A DNA stretch of 64,000 bases from Gluconacetobacter johannae (GCF_025994435.1 NZ_BAQK01000004.1:1-64000), one strand, 5' to 3'; counted from the stretch's first letter, positions 43,067 through 52,569 are shown. The notes: generated by a model not told the origin, from the letters alone. Numbers and translations are program-made.

Positions 43067-43153
43067 CCCGAGGCCCCCTGGCCAGCCCCGGTAAAAAAAA
43101 TGCGCGAAGGGGTTGTCGTTTCCCCGACACTCGGTTACACAGCGCCCCACAGC

Positions 43154-43230
43154 GCACCCGTAGCTCAATTGGATAGAGCACCAGACTACGAATCTGGGGG
43201 TTAGAGGTTCGAGTCCTTTCGGGTGCGCCA
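43154..43230 (+). tRNA. tRNA-Arg (ACG)
   Basis: Full cloverleaf: acceptor GCACCCG/CGGGTGC, D arm GCTC-AATTGGATA-GAGC, anticodon stem CCAGA/TCTGG with loop CTACGAA (anticodon ACG), variable loop, T arm AGAGG-TTCGAGT-CCTTT, and encoded CCA ending at 43230. It reads the CGN box, with A34 probably edited to inosine. The flagellar locus starts 470 bases downstream; tRNA 3' ends are common integration sites. Confidence 0.95.
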
Positions 43231-43698
43231 ATTTTCCAAAATATTCGCCTGCTCACTCAGCCGGCCAGGCTGGACGCTCCAGCCCATGCAGGCCCCACGA
43301 CGATGTGTGGGCTGCGCCGGCACGGCCCCGCACGCGCTCATGAATTGCCCCAGCGGACGCAGTCGATGACCGTGACCCGATCCATCCGGGCCATTCATGC
43401 GGCAATTTTTTCCAATAGCGCCAGAACTATTCAAAAACAGCGGATTGTGCTTTATTGGCACTTAATTCTGTGGAACTGGAAACGCGCCTAGTGGTCGACG
43501 GATTCCTGGCGGCGATCGAGAAATGATCTAAATCAAGAATCGACCCGCTCTGTTGCATTTCGTCACGGACGGTCTTTTTGGCCTTCCTGATGGCGTATGC
43601 ATCGTTATAAGGCGAGATGCAGGGCATATCGCATGGTCAAGCCGCCGGAGGATTTTTGTGCCTTTCCGCTCTAGTGTCATGACGGCATAACGACCCGC
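43231..43698. other. Intergenic region between tRNA-Arg and the flagellar operon
   Basis: A gap of 468 bases with no credible ORF. It is more AT-rich than the region to the left, especially 43395-43500 (for example AATTTTTTCCAATAGCG, TTTATTGGCACTTAATTC) and 43540-43680. The fliF promoter should lie here but I cannot assign it: TGGCAC at 43458 is half a sigma-54 site without the TTGC partner. No integrase, no repeat of the tRNA end was seen. Confidence 0.5.
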
Positions 43699-45339
43699 AT
43701 GCAGAACATATTGGCTGGTCTGAAGGGCCTTGGGCGCAAGAGACTGGCGGCGCTGGGCATCGCGGCCGCCGTCCTTCTCTCGGCGATCGGACTTTTCGTC
43801 TTTCGGGGCAGCGCCCAGCCCATGGCCCTGCTTTACGGCGACCTCGACCTGAGCGAAGCCGCCGAAATGATCGACGATCTGGGAAAAGCCCATATCGACA
43901 CGACGACCAGTTCGGACGGAACCAGCATCTACGTTCCCCGCGACAAGGTCGCCAGCGCGAGGCTGTTGCTCGCGAAGGACGGCCTCCCCAGCGGGGGGGC
44001 CGTCGGCTACGAACTGTTCGACAAGAGCGGGACGCTGACCAGCACGCAGTTCGAGCAGACGATCAACGAGACACGGGCCATGGAGGGCGAGCTTGAGCGC
44101 TCCATCCGCCTTCTCCATGGGGTGCGTAACGTCCGGGTTCACCTCGTTCTTCCGCATCGCGATCTCTTTTCGACCCAGACCAGCCCGTCTCAGGCCAGTG
44201 TCGTCCTTGACATCGGCAGGGCGGGCCGCATGGCCCCCGACGGCATCCAGGCCATTCAGAACCTGGTCGCGGCGGCTGTCCCCAGCCTGCGCCCGCAGAA
44301 CATCTCGATCGTCGACACGCGGGGCGACGTCCTGCTGAAGCCCGGCGACCCGGACAGCGCCGCCGGTCAGGAATCCACGCTGGAAAAGCTGCGCCATGCC
44401 GAGGAACAGCGCCTGGCCGAGGCCGTGGAGGACATGCTGGTGCCGACGCTGGGGGCGGGGCATGTGCGTGCCCGCGCGGCGGTCACCATGGATACGGACG
44501 AAATCCACGAGACGGATGAAAGCTACGATCCGAACCAGCAGGTTCTCCGCTCGCAGCAGACCAGCTCGGACAAGAGCGTCAATACCGAGGCCAACCCGAA
44601 CACCTCGGTGTCGAACAACCTGCCGAACGCCAATGCGAACCAGGACAACAGGACCGGTTCGAACGATGACCGTGAGGAAGAGACCGACAATTACGAGATC
44701 GGCAAGCGCGTCCGCGTGATAAACCAGACACGCCCGCGGCTGGCCCGGATCAGCCTTGCCGTCATGGTGGACGGGACGGTCGTCAGGGGCAGCGACAGGA
44801 AAGACGTCTGGCAGCCGCTGGACGGCGCCGAGATCGAGAGAATCACGACGCTGGCGAAAACGGCGATCGGGTATGACAAGAACCGTGGCGACGAGGTGAA
44901 TGTCGTTTCGATGCGGTTCATGCCCGACGGGGGGAACGAATTCTCGACCGCGGGCGGCAGCCTGTTCGGCCGGGATACCCTCATCTATATCGCGGAATGG
45001 GTCATCCCCATCATTCTGGCGCTTGGGGCCATTTTCATGGCCGTCCGGCCGGTGCTGCGGCGTGGCGGGGGGAATATCCTTGCCCTTGCCGGCCGGTCGG
45101 CGCATGAAGGCGCCTTGGGCATGTCGCCGAACGGCACGCGCCTGGCCGGCGGCACCGCGGGCGCCCTGATTCCTTCTGACGGAACCGGAGATGGAACGAT
45201 CAGGATCGAGGGCATCGAAGGAAAGCTGCGTACCGATGCGATCGCAAAAGTCGCGGATCGCATTGAAGAAAGCCCCGAGGAGAGCGTTCTGATTATTCGG
45301 AACTGGCTGGCCACACCCGAGCTCGGAAAGCAGACATGA
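43699..45339 (+). CDS. fliF: Flagellar MS-ring protein FliF
   Basis: A 546-residue inner-membrane ring protein on which the flagellum is built. One TM helix lies near residues 15-35, then the YscJ-like ring-building region (MALLYGDLDLSEAAEMI; SSDGTSIYVPRDKV; ARLLLAKDGLPSGG), a long polar linker (residues 280-320, asparagine-rich), a second TM helix (IYIAEWVIPIILALGAIFM) and the C-terminal FliG-binding tail ESPEESVLIIRNWLA. First gene of fliFGH-N-O-P; its stop overlaps fliG (ATGA). Confidence 0.95.
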   Translation: MQNILAGLKGLGRKRLAALGIAAAVLLSAIGLFVFRGSAQPMALLYGDLDLSEAAEMIDDLGKAHIDTTTSSDGTSIYVPRDKVASARLLLAKDGLPSGGAVGYELFDKSGTLTSTQFEQTINETRAMEGELERSIRLLHGVRNVRVHLVLPHRDLFSTQTSPSQASVVLDIGRAGRMAPDGIQAIQNLVAAAVPSLRPQNISIVDTRGDVLLKPGDPDSAAGQESTLEKLRHAEEQRLAEAVEDMLVPTLGAGHVRARAAVTMDTDEIHETDESYDPNQQVLRSQQTSSDKSVNTEANPNTSVSNNLPNANANQDNRTGSNDDREEETDNYEIGKRVRVINQTRPRLARISLAVMVDGTVVRGSDRKDVWQPLDGAEIERITTLAKTAIGYDKNRGDEVNVVSMRFMPDGGNEFSTAGGSLFGRDTLIYIAEWVIPIILALGAIFMAVRPVLRRGGGNILALAGRSAHEGALGMSPNGTRLAGGTAGALIPSDGTGDGTIRIEGIEGKLRTDAIAKVADRIEESPEESVLIIRNWLATPELGKQT

Positions 45340-46385
45340 CCGAGGCCGCTACACTCCACGTCCCGTCCGGCAATCCGCCCCCCGTCACGGCGCATCTGAG
45401 CGGCCGGCAGAAGGCCGCCATCCTCATGCTTGCCGTAGGGCGCGAGAAATCGTCCAGGCTTCTGAAAATGCTGCATGAGGATGAAATCCGCGACATCTCC
45501 GTCACCATGGCGGGCCTTGGCCTTGTGCGGGCCGATCTCGTGGAATCCGTCTGTCATGAGTTCACCAGGAACTTTGAATCGGCCGACGGGCTGGTGGGCA
45601 CGTACGAAACCACGGAAGAAATGCTTCGCAAGGCCCTGCCGGAAGATCAGGTCGCGAAGATCATGGACGAGATCCGCGGTCCGGCCGGCAGGACGATGTG
45701 GGACAAGCTGGGGAACGTTCAGGAAAGCGTGCTCGCCAACTATCTTCGCAACGAATATCCGCAGACGGCCGCCGTCATTCTGAGCAGGCTACAGCCCGCG
45801 CATGCCGCGCGCATTTTCGCGCTGCTTCCCGAAGACTATGCAACCGACGTCATGATGCGGGTCCTGCACATGGAAACGGTGCAGAGAGATGTTCTGGATA
45901 GCGTCGAGGCGACGCTTCGCTCGGAATTCATGTCGTCTCTCGGGCGCTCGGCCAAGCGGAACAGCTACGAGCTTCTTGCGGAAGTCTTCAATAACTTCGA
46001 TCGCAAGACCGAGACGCGCCTGATGGCGTCGATGGATAAACGCAATCACGACGACATGGAGAAGGTGAAGGCGCTGATGTTCACCTTCGAGGACATCAAG
46101 CGTCTGCCGCATGAATCCCTTATGCGGATCGTCAACGAGATTGATCGCGACAAATTGCCGCTGGCCTTGAAGGGCGCCTCCGAGACGGTACGGAAAATGT
46201 TCCTGCAATGCATGTCGAAGCGCGCCGGGAGCATTCTTCTGGAAGAGATCGAGGCGCTTGGACCTGTCCGCGTCAGGGACGCCGACGCGGCACAGACCGA
46301 TATCGTCGGCACCATCAAGAACATGGCGAATGCCGGCGAAATTGACCTCACCGAAAGCGGCGGCAACGACGAGATCATTCCGTGA
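45336..46385 (+). CDS. fliG: Flagellar motor switch protein FliG
   Basis: A 349-residue rotor protein linking FliF, FliM and the stator. Domains: N-terminal FliF-binding (LSGRQKAAILMLAVGREKSS), middle with VIARHR-like region (EYPQTAAVILSRLQPAHAARI) and C-terminal torque region MDKRNHDDMEKVKALMFTFE with charged residues. Start and stop overlap fliF and the fliH-like gene by four bases each. Confidence 0.96.
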   Translation: MTEAATLHVPSGNPPPVTAHLSGRQKAAILMLAVGREKSSRLLKMLHEDEIRDISVTMAGLGLVRADLVESVCHEFTRNFESADGLVGTYETTEEMLRKALPEDQVAKIMDEIRGPAGRTMWDKLGNVQESVLANYLRNEYPQTAAVILSRLQPAHAARIFALLPEDYATDVMMRVLHMETVQRDVLDSVEATLRSEFMSSLGRSAKRNSYELLAEVFNNFDRKTETRLMASMDKRNHDDMEKVKALMFTFEDIKRLPHESLMRIVNEIDRDKLPLALKGASETVRKMFLQCMSKRAGSILLEEIEALGPVRVRDADAAQTDIVGTIKNMANAGEIDLTESGGNDEIIP

Positions 46386-47080
46386 CGGCGGCGTCCGCCC
46401 CCCTCTCGTCGGCGCCCGCGCCGGTCCGGCTGGAACTTGTCGATCTGGAAGATTTCGGGGCCGCCCCCGCCGAAGCCGTGGCGGAGGCCGACGCGCCCGA
46501 GGCGGATGCCGTTCCCGATCCTGACCTTGTCACGATGACACATGCCCAGGTGGACGCCCTTCGCGAGTCTGCCTTCCGCGAGGGGCTGGAAAAAGGATCG
46601 CAGGACAAGCAGGAAGCGCTGCAGCAGCATTTCGCGGCCTGCATTTCGTCCCTGACGGCCCTCTTCAGGACGGAGAATGACCGGCGCGATCGGGTCCTGG
46701 CCGACGCCGCGAACGCCTTTCTCACGACCGTCACGGATGTCGTCGGCAGCCTGACGGCGCTCGATGGAACCGTGCTGGCGGGCATGCAGCGCGATCTTAT
46801 CGCAGACGCAGCGGCCTTCGCGCAGGAATGCGATGGCGCCGTGACGATCCGATGCGGCGACGCCGACGCCCAGCGCCTCCAGGCCATCTTCAAGGAGGAC
46901 GCGAGCGTCCGCATAGAGGTGGCGCAGCACGCCGGAGAGGATGCGATACGCATCACTTCGGCAGCGAACGTCATCGTTATTGATCCGGAACAGTGGCGCA
47001 AATCCGTTGCGGAGAAGATTATTGCCGCTGTTACGGCCCTCGCGCGGCAACGCGGGGAACGAAGCGTGCAGAAGGCATAG
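46382..47080 (+). CDS. fliH: FliH-like flagellar assembly protein
   Basis: A 232-residue protein in the position of fliH, the regulator of the export ATPase FliI. N-terminal 55 residues are acidic and Ala/Pro-rich; residues 60-100 are a coiled-coil-like segment (LRESAFREGLEKGSQDKQEAL) with the GxxxG-type helix typical of FliH; the C-terminal half resembles a V-ATPase E-subunit fold (ITSAANVIVIDPEQWRKSVAEKI). Identity rests on position and layout. GTG start overlaps the fliG stop. No fliI gene adjoins it. Confidence 0.7.
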   Translation: MTAASAPLSSAPAPVRLELVDLEDFGAAPAEAVAEADAPEADAVPDPDLVTMTHAQVDALRESAFREGLEKGSQDKQEALQQHFAACISSLTALFRTENDRRDRVLADAANAFLTTVTDVVGSLTALDGTVLAGMQRDLIADAAAFAQECDGAVTIRCGDADAQRLQAIFKEDASVRIEVAQHAGEDAIRITSAANVIVIDPEQWRKSVAEKIIAAVTALARQRGERSVQKA

Positions 47081-47097
47081 GGCAGGCGGAGAGAACC

Positions 47098-47478
47098 ATG
47101 AGCACAGGCAACGACATCGGACTTGAGGAGTTCGCCAGCACGCCGTCGGATACGACCGGGACGGCGGGGCAGGATGGCAAGGCGGCCGGCCCTGAGCCGC
47201 GTGCCGACGGCGCAACGAGTGGAATCAGCCAGATGGAGGCGGTCTATGACATCCCGGTGAAGATCACCGCCGTCATCGGCACGGCGACGATGCCGGTCAG
47301 CCAGCTTCTCCGGCTTGGGCGCGGCGCTGTCGTGGAGCTGGACAAGAAACTGGGGGAAGCGGTGGATATCTACGCGAACAACCGGCTGATCGCCCGTGGC
47401 GAGGTGGTGGTTGTCGATGATAACCACATCGGTGTCACCATGACCGAAATCCTGTCGTCGTCCACCGTACCTGGCTAG
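47098..47478 (+). CDS. fliN: Flagellar motor switch protein FliN
   Basis: A 126-residue C-ring protein. The variable polar N-terminus is followed by the SpoA-type domain: AVYDIPVKITAVIGTATMPV, LLRLGRGAVVELDKKLGEAVDIY, ARGEVVVVDDNHIGVTMTEI. Normal length. GGAGA sits five bases before the ATG at 47098. 17-base gap after the FliH-like gene. Confidence 0.94.
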   Translation: MSTGNDIGLEEFASTPSDTTGTAGQDGKAAGPEPRADGATSGISQMEAVYDIPVKITAVIGTATMPVSQLLRLGRGAVVELDKKLGEAVDIYANNRLIARGEVVVVDDNHIGVTMTEILSSSTVPG

Positions 47479-47487
47479 GAATCGGCG

Positions 47488-47856
47488 GTGTCCGGGGCAA
47501 ATGGTCTCGCAGCGCCTCTGACGGGGCCATTTGCGCGTGATCCGGGTACGATCGGCACCATGTGGCTGACGTGCCTGGTGTCGCTGGTGATCGTTGTCGC
47601 ACTTATCCTGCTCAGCCGCTACGGCCTGAAAGTCCTGGACCCTTACCTGTCGCGGCGACGCCGGACGCGCAACCTTGCGGTGGTGGAAAGTCTGGCCATA
47701 GATCCGCGCCGGCGCGTCAGCCTCATAAGATGCGGCCGAAAAACGGGCCTGATCCTGACGGGCGGCGGAAATGACGTGTTCCTGGGCTGGATTGAGGATG
47801 ACGGGGGCCGTCCGCCGCACGCCGTGTCCTCGGCACAGATCGATCCCGGCGATTGA
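47488..47856 (+). CDS. fliO: FliO-like flagellar biosynthesis protein
   Basis: A 122-residue protein with one TM helix (MWLTCLVSLVIVVALILL) and a cytoplasmic domain RRRTRNLAVVESLAIDPRRRVSLIRCG, fitting FliO, the assembly factor for the FliP pore. Sequence conservation in FliO is low; position directly before fliP supports it. GTG start at 47488 with AGGA upstream. Confidence 0.8.
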   Translation: MSGANGLAAPLTGPFARDPGTIGTMWLTCLVSLVIVVALILLSRYGLKVLDPYLSRRRRTRNLAVVESLAIDPRRRVSLIRCGRKTGLILTGGGNDVFLGWIEDDGGRPPHAVSSAQIDPGD

Positions 47857-47878
47857 TACGAATAGTGGAGCTGACGCG

Positions 47879-48658
47879 TTGATATCTCGGTTGTCCACGG
47901 GACGGGCCGTCAGGCTCGGCGTCATTGCCGCGTGCGTGGCGGCCGTCGCCATGCTGGCGGTCATGCCGACATCCGCCCATGCCCAGTCCGTGACGCTTGA
48001 TCTGGGGAAGGGCGTGGGCGACGCGGGAACGACCAGCCGCCTTGTGCAGCTGACGGCCCTCATCACGCTTCTGTCGTTTGCGCCCAGCCTGCTGGTGATG
48101 GTCACCGCCTTCACGCGGATCATCATCGTGCTGTCCCTGCTGCGCGGGGCGATCGGGGCCCAGGGAACGCCGCCCAACACGGTCCTGATCGGCCTTGGGC
48201 TGTTTCTGACGTTCTTCGTCATGCAGCCGACTCTCGAACAATCCTGGACGCATGGCATCGTTCCGATGATGGATGGCCGCGTGAGCGAAATGGACGGTCT
48301 GGCCGCGGCGGCGGAGCCTTTCCGGACGTTCATGCTTGCGAATGCGCGGCCCGCCGACATCACGACGTTCCTGCACCTGGCAAATCTGCCGCCGCCCGCG
48401 ACCCCTGCCCAAACGCCATGGCGCGTGCTGATGCCGGCATTCATGATTGGCGAACTCAGCCGCGGTTTCGAGATGGGGTTCCTGCTCTACCTGCCGTTCC
48501 TGGTCATCGACCTCGTCACCTCCAGCGTCCTGATGAGCCTCGGCATGATGATGCTGCCGCCCGCCACGATCTCGCTGCCGTTCAAGCTGATTTTCTTCGT
48601 GATGGTCGACGGGTGGCAGATGGTGGCCGGAGGTCTGGTCAGAAGCTTCGGCGGCTGA
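47879..48658 (+). CDS. fliP: Flagellar export pore protein FliP
   Basis: A 259-residue core component of the flagellar type III export gate. An N-terminal cleavable signal sequence (LGVIAACVAAVAMLAVMPTSAHA) is followed by the hallmark TAFTRIIIVLSLLRGAIGAQ with TPPNTVLIGLGLFLTFFVM, and a C-terminal helical hairpin (FMIGELSRGFEMGFLLYLPF). The start is TTG at 47879, eight bases after GGAG and 22 bases after the fliO stop; it gives a proper signal peptide. fliQ, fliR, flhA and flhB are elsewhere. Confidence 0.94.
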   Translation: MISRLSTGRAVRLGVIAACVAAVAMLAVMPTSAHAQSVTLDLGKGVGDAGTTSRLVQLTALITLLSFAPSLLVMVTAFTRIIIVLSLLRGAIGAQGTPPNTVLIGLGLFLTFFVMQPTLEQSWTHGIVPMMDGRVSEMDGLAAAAEPFRTFMLANARPADITTFLHLANLPPPATPAQTPWRVLMPAFMIGELSRGFEMGFLLYLPFLVIDLVTSSVLMSLGMMMLPPATISLPFKLIFFVMVDGWQMVAGGLVRSFGG

Positions 48659-48715
48659 GAAGCCGCCCGCACCGCCCACGGAACGCGGCGGGCAAGGCGC
48701 CCCGTGATGTCAGGA

Positions 48716-49450
48716 TCAGAACGGCAGGACGCTGTCGAGAACCTGCTGCCCGTATCGCGGCGTCTGGAGCTTGGTCAGCTGGCCGCGCCCGCCATACGAA
48801 ATCCTGGCCTCGGCGATCCTGTCGTGGGTCACCGTGTTGTCTTCCGTGATGTCCTGCGGCCTGACGACGCCGCTGACCATGAGCTGGCGGAGTTCGCCGT
48901 TAACCCTGACCTCCTGGCGCGCCACCACGACGAAATTGCCGTTCGGGAGCACCTGCGTGATCGTCCCGGCCAGCGTCAGGACGATAGCATCGCTTCTGTT
49001 GATCCTGCCCGTTGCCGTGTTGGCGCTCGCGCTGCTTGTGTTGACGGCGGATGCGCCGGTGATGTGCTGCAGCGCCGTGCCGTGAAAGCCGAACAGGGTT
49101 GGAACACCGTAATCCTCGGACCCGCTGCCGCTGGCCGTCGTGTTGTTCGTCACCGCGGCATTATCGGCGATCCCGACCTTGATGGTCAGAAGGTCACCGA
49201 CCTGCGACGCCCTCTGGTCCTTGAAGAAGGCCCGGCTTCCGGGGCGCCACAGGCTGCCGACCTCGGTCGGTGGCGGCTGAAGCGGCGGCATGGGCATTGT
49301 CACGGGGCGGTAGTCGGGGGCCTGCGTCGGGTCCGACGTTGTGGTCATGCGCGGCGGGTGGCCCATCTCGCTGATTTCCGACAGGCCGGAACATCCGGAC
49401 AGGCACAGCAATCCGGTCACGAGCGCACCCGGCAGGCGATATTGTGTCAA
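48716..49450 (-). CDS. flgH: Flagellar L-ring protein FlgH
   Basis: An outer-membrane lipoprotein forming the L-ring. Lipobox LSGC follows a short hydrophobic signal; the body has RASQVGDLLTIKVG, ITQVLPNGNFVVVARQEVRVNGELR and GVVRPQDI, all FlgH hallmarks. Start: TTG 49450 has GGAG seven bases upstream, while GTG 49468 (six bases after the flgA stop) has none; I use the TTG. Last gene of flgG-flgA-flgH. flgI is missing next to it. Confidence 0.92.
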   Translation of the reverse strand: MTQYRLPGALVTGLLCLSGCSGLSEISEMGHPPRMTTTSDPTQAPDYRPVTMPMPPLQPPPTEVGSLWRPGSRAFFKDQRASQVGDLLTIKVGIADNAAVTNNTTASGSGSEDYGVPTLFGFHGTALQHITGASAVNTSSASANTATGRINRSDAIVLTLAGTITQVLPNGNFVVVARQEVRVNGELRQLMVSGVVRPQDITEDNTVTHDRIAEARISYGGRGQLTKLQTPRYGQQVLDSVLPF

Positions 49451-49474
49451 GGCAGCTCTCCAGCGCACGCGGGT

Positions 49475-50497
49475 TTACCGGATCGACAGGTCCGACCGCG
49501 CGTTTGCGCGGGCGGACGCGGTCAGACGCCGCAACATGTTCGGGTCCGAAGGAACGGCGCCCGACCCGGCATCGACCTCGATTTCCGAGGCATTAGCCAC
49601 GCGACCGGTCACGATCATGCTGCTCGCCAGGTTGAGGGCGTGCACGTACTGGCCGCTGCCCCCGTCTTCCAGGGCCCGGCCGGTTGCCGTCAGATGAACG
49701 CCGGGGACGGTAAAGGCGATCAGGATGGGGTCTCCCTTGTGCACCAGCAGGGTCCTGTGCAGATCCCGCTCAAGCACCGGTTCGCCGGCGACGACAGGGT
49801 GCAGAAGCGTCATGCCTTCTACCTCGGCCCCATCCATGAATATTTTCGCGGTCGCGTAGCCGGTATAGGATTCGTCTATACTGACGTCGGAAGAAGAAAT
49901 TACGGCCCCGGCGGCCAGCGAATGGGAAAACACCAGCACCCTGCGCGGGGCGCGCACCGTTCCGGTCAGGAGGAAGGAGTCCTGGGTTATGTCGCCGGTC
50001 GGATGGGTCCGGTAGACGGTCGCGGAGAACCGCCCGGTCCTCTGGTCCCAGTCGACGTCCGACAGGATGACCGGCTTCGGGTCGTCCGACGCCACCGTTA
50101 TGGGATGGAAATCGGCAAGGTCCATCGAGACAGGACCCGGCCCGATATCGGGGAGGCTTTTCTGCACGAGGCCGGCAAAGAATTCCCGATCGAGAACACG
50201 GCCGGCCCGCGTGATCGTCGCCATCGCCGACGGCGACTGGTCCAGCCAGTCAACGCCGTACTGGTCGGCGATGGCGATCAACTGCCGGCCGCCGACATGG
50301 ATGGTGGCCCCGGGTCCCGGCGCCGGGCCGATGACCTTGTCCTGCTGCGGTTCCAGATCGGCAAAGAGATCCGACAGCCGCACAACGTCGGAGGTAATCA
50401 CCGTGGCGCTTCGCAGCGTCGCCGCCGAAACTGCCGCCGCGCAGAATGTCATGATGCCCGCGGCGACCGCTGCCGCGATTGCTGCGCGCACGGGCAT
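49475..50497 (-). CDS. flgA: Flagellar P-ring chaperone FlgA
   Basis: A 340-residue periplasmic chaperone for P-ring assembly. Signal peptide (IAAAVAAGIMTFCAAAVSAA), then a long N-terminal part and the conserved SAF domain: AAGAVISSSDVSI, GMTLLHPVVAGEPVLERDL, VHKGDPILIAFTVPGVHLTATGRAL. Starts one base after the flgG stop. Confidence 0.93.
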   Translation of the reverse strand: MPVRAAIAAAVAAGIMTFCAAAVSAATLRSATVITSDVVRLSDLFADLEPQQDKVIGPAPGPGATIHVGGRQLIAIADQYGVDWLDQSPSAMATITRAGRVLDREFFAGLVQKSLPDIGPGPVSMDLADFHPITVASDDPKPVILSDVDWDQRTGRFSATVYRTHPTGDITQDSFLLTGTVRAPRRVLVFSHSLAAGAVISSSDVSIDESYTGYATAKIFMDGAEVEGMTLLHPVVAGEPVLERDLHRTLLVHKGDPILIAFTVPGVHLTATGRALEDGGSGQYVHALNLASSMIVTGRVANASEIEVDAGSGAVPSDPNMLRRLTASARANARSDLSIR

Positions 50498-50498
50498 G

Positions 50499-51287
50499 CT
50501 ATCTCAGGTTCGTCAGGGTCTGGAGCATTTCGTCGGACGCCGTGATGACCTTGCTGTTCATTTCATAGGCGCGCTGCGCGGTAATCAGGTCCGTGATCTC
50601 GGTGACCACGTTGACGGAGGATTCCTCGATGAAGCCCTGGCGGACCGAGCCGACCCCCACGCTCTGGGGCGTGCCGGTGATCGGGTCGCCGGAGGATGTG
50701 GTCGCCGTGAACAGGTTCTGACCCATGGCGGCAAGACCGTTCTCGTTCTGGAAGGTCGATAGCTGGATCTGCCCGGCAACCTGCGCCGTCCCGTCGCCGG
50801 ACACCGTGTACTGCACCTGGCCGCTCTGGTCGATGGTCACATTCTCGGCGTTGTTCGGCAGCGTAATGTTCGGGTTGAGGGGATAGCCGTCCGCGGTGAC
50901 GATGGTGCCGTCCTGGGACAGCGAGAACGTCCCGTCACGGGTATAGGCGTATTCGCCGGACGGCAGCGTCACCTGGAAATAGCCGCGCCCCTCGATCGCA
51001 AGGTCGAGGGCGTTGCTGGTCTGCTCCAGCGTGCCCTGTTCGTTGATTCGGTAAATGCCGGCGGTGCGTACGCCAAGGCCGATCTGCGCGCCCGCCGGAA
51101 CGAGGTCGCCGGTGTCCGAACTCATGGTCCCCGCCCGCCTGAGATCCTGGTAGATGAGGTCCTGGAACTCGGCACGACGCCGCTTGTAGCCGGTGGTCGT
51201 CATGTTGGCGATATTGTTGGAAATCGTCTCGACGTTCGTCGTCTGGGCCTGCATGCCCGTGCTGGCGATATCAAGGGAACGCATCAT
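50499..51287 (-). CDS. flgG: Flagellar basal-body rod protein FlgG
   Basis: A 262-residue distal rod protein. N-terminal rod motif (MRSLDIASTGMQAQTTNVETISNNIAN split: TTNVETISNNIANM), a central domain with LDLAIEGRGYFQVTLPSGE, and the C-terminal coiled region VNVVTEITDLITAQRAYEMN. Typical length. First gene of the minus-strand trio flgG-flgA-flgH, divergent from flgF. Confidence 0.95.
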   Translation of the reverse strand: MMRSLDIASTGMQAQTTNVETISNNIANMTTTGYKRRRAEFQDLIYQDLRRAGTMSSDTGDLVPAGAQIGLGVRTAGIYRINEQGTLEQTSNALDLAIEGRGYFQVTLPSGEYAYTRDGTFSLSQDGTIVTADGYPLNPNITLPNNAENVTIDQSGQVQYTVSGDGTAQVAGQIQLSTFQNENGLAAMGQNLFTATTSSGDPITGTPQSVGVGSVRQGFIEESSVNVVTEITDLITAQRAYEMNSKVITASDEMLQTLTNLR

Positions 51288-51638
51288 AGGCGGACAATCC
51301 TCCGGTGTACCTTACTTCGTGGTCATCCCACCACGCAGGCAGGCGGGCACCATGGCATGCATGGCCATGTATACCGGATGACGTCCACGCTACGCACGGC
51401 TTGCGACAGCAAGTAAGACCACGTGCACGGACATGGCAAGGTCTTTTCTGGAGAAAAGGCGGCCTTGTCGGCCTTCCTGCAATGTTCCGGCGCGCATCAC
51501 ATATTGCCGTCCGGATAGTGATACAATATCCTTGCGAACAGCCGGCTTGCTGCCCCTGTATTCCACAAGACCACAGTCAGGAAGCGGCTCGGCGCCGGTC
51601 TGCCTGCGCGGGCCCGAATTCCCTTCCGGAGGCAGACC
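51288..51638. other. Divergent intergenic region between flgG and flgF
   Basis: A 351-base gap that must hold promoters for both the flgG operon and flgF. No ORF with a ribosome-binding site. An inverted repeat CATGGC-ATGCATG-GCCATG (51351-51369) lies 64-82 bases upstream of flgG. A GATACAAT stretch near 51520 could be a -10 element, but no matching -35 was found. Confidence 0.4.
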
Positions 51639-52382
51639 TTGGACGACACGACGTATATCGCCCTGTCCCGCATTGATGTGCTGACACGCGCCCTGGACCT
51701 GACCGTCAACAATCTTGCCAATGCCAATACTGACGGGTTCAAGACGTCGAGACAGCTTTTTTCCGACTTTCTCGTTCACCAGAAGGACGTCCATGGCCTG
51801 ACCGGGGGAAAGGACGAAGCGTACACCCAGGACCAGGCGACATATCAGGACTTCCTTCAGGGCGAATTGCGACAGACCGGGAACCCGACGGACCTGGCGA
51901 TCAATGGCGAAGGGTACTTCTCGGTCCGGACGACGCAGGGGGTTCGGCTGACCCGCAGCGGCCAGTTCCATATCCGGTCGGATGGGACACTTACCGACGG
52001 TTCGGGAAACCCGCTTCTGGACACGAACGGCAGGAACATCGTCATCCCCCCGCAGGACCAGATCCTGTCGGTGGCGTCGGACGGAACGATCTCCACGCAA
52101 AACGGAGCCACCGCGACCGTCGGCCTCGTCACCGTCGACAACCTCAACACGCTGCAACAGGAAGGCAATTATCTGCTCAGGCCGACAACGCCCACGCATA
52201 ACGTGGCCCGAAAGGAAATACGGCAGGCGATGCTGGAGTCGAGCAACGTGAATTCGGTCTCCGAGGCGACGAAAATGGTCGAGATCCAGCGTGACTACGA
52301 CCTGAACTTCCAGTTGATACAGACTGAATCGACCCGCCGCCAGAATGCGATAGACAAGATCACGACCGAGCCGAGCGCCTAA
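51639..52382 (+). CDS. flgF: Flagellar basal-body rod protein FlgF
   Basis: A 247-residue proximal rod protein. Conserved N-terminal segment TVNNLANANTDGFKTSRQLF, central LAINGEGYFSVRTTQGVRLT and C-terminal SNVNSVSEATKMVEIQRDYD. Start is TTG at 51639, seven bases after GGAGG, which decides it. Divergent from flgG, not linked to flgBC as in many bacteria. Confidence 0.92.
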   Translation: MDDTTYIALSRIDVLTRALDLTVNNLANANTDGFKTSRQLFSDFLVHQKDVHGLTGGKDEAYTQDQATYQDFLQGELRQTGNPTDLAINGEGYFSVRTTQGVRLTRSGQFHIRSDGTLTDGSGNPLLDTNGRNIVIPPQDQILSVASDGTISTQNGATATVGLVTVDNLNTLQQEGNYLLRPTTPTHNVARKEIRQAMLESSNVNSVSEATKMVEIQRDYDLNFQLIQTESTRRQNAIDKITTEPSA

Positions 52383-52569
52383 ACCGCCCGGATCCGCGAG
52401 GGCCGGGCGCGCGCCAGCCGCGGAATGTTAATGGCCCGAAACAGCCTTGCTTTACGTCATCTTCCGGAACTGCTAGCGTGCACGGAACCTTGTAGCCGCA
52501 TTGACGCCCGGCATATATCGTGGCTGTTGCGTAGCGAATACATAGTCATGACTGCGCGGGGAAAATGAG

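Noticed and set aside
43450..43475. Possible sigma-54 promoter (TTGGCACTTAATTCTG) upstream of fliF
   Set aside because: The -24 half TGGCAC is present but the -12 TTGC element is not at the required spacing.
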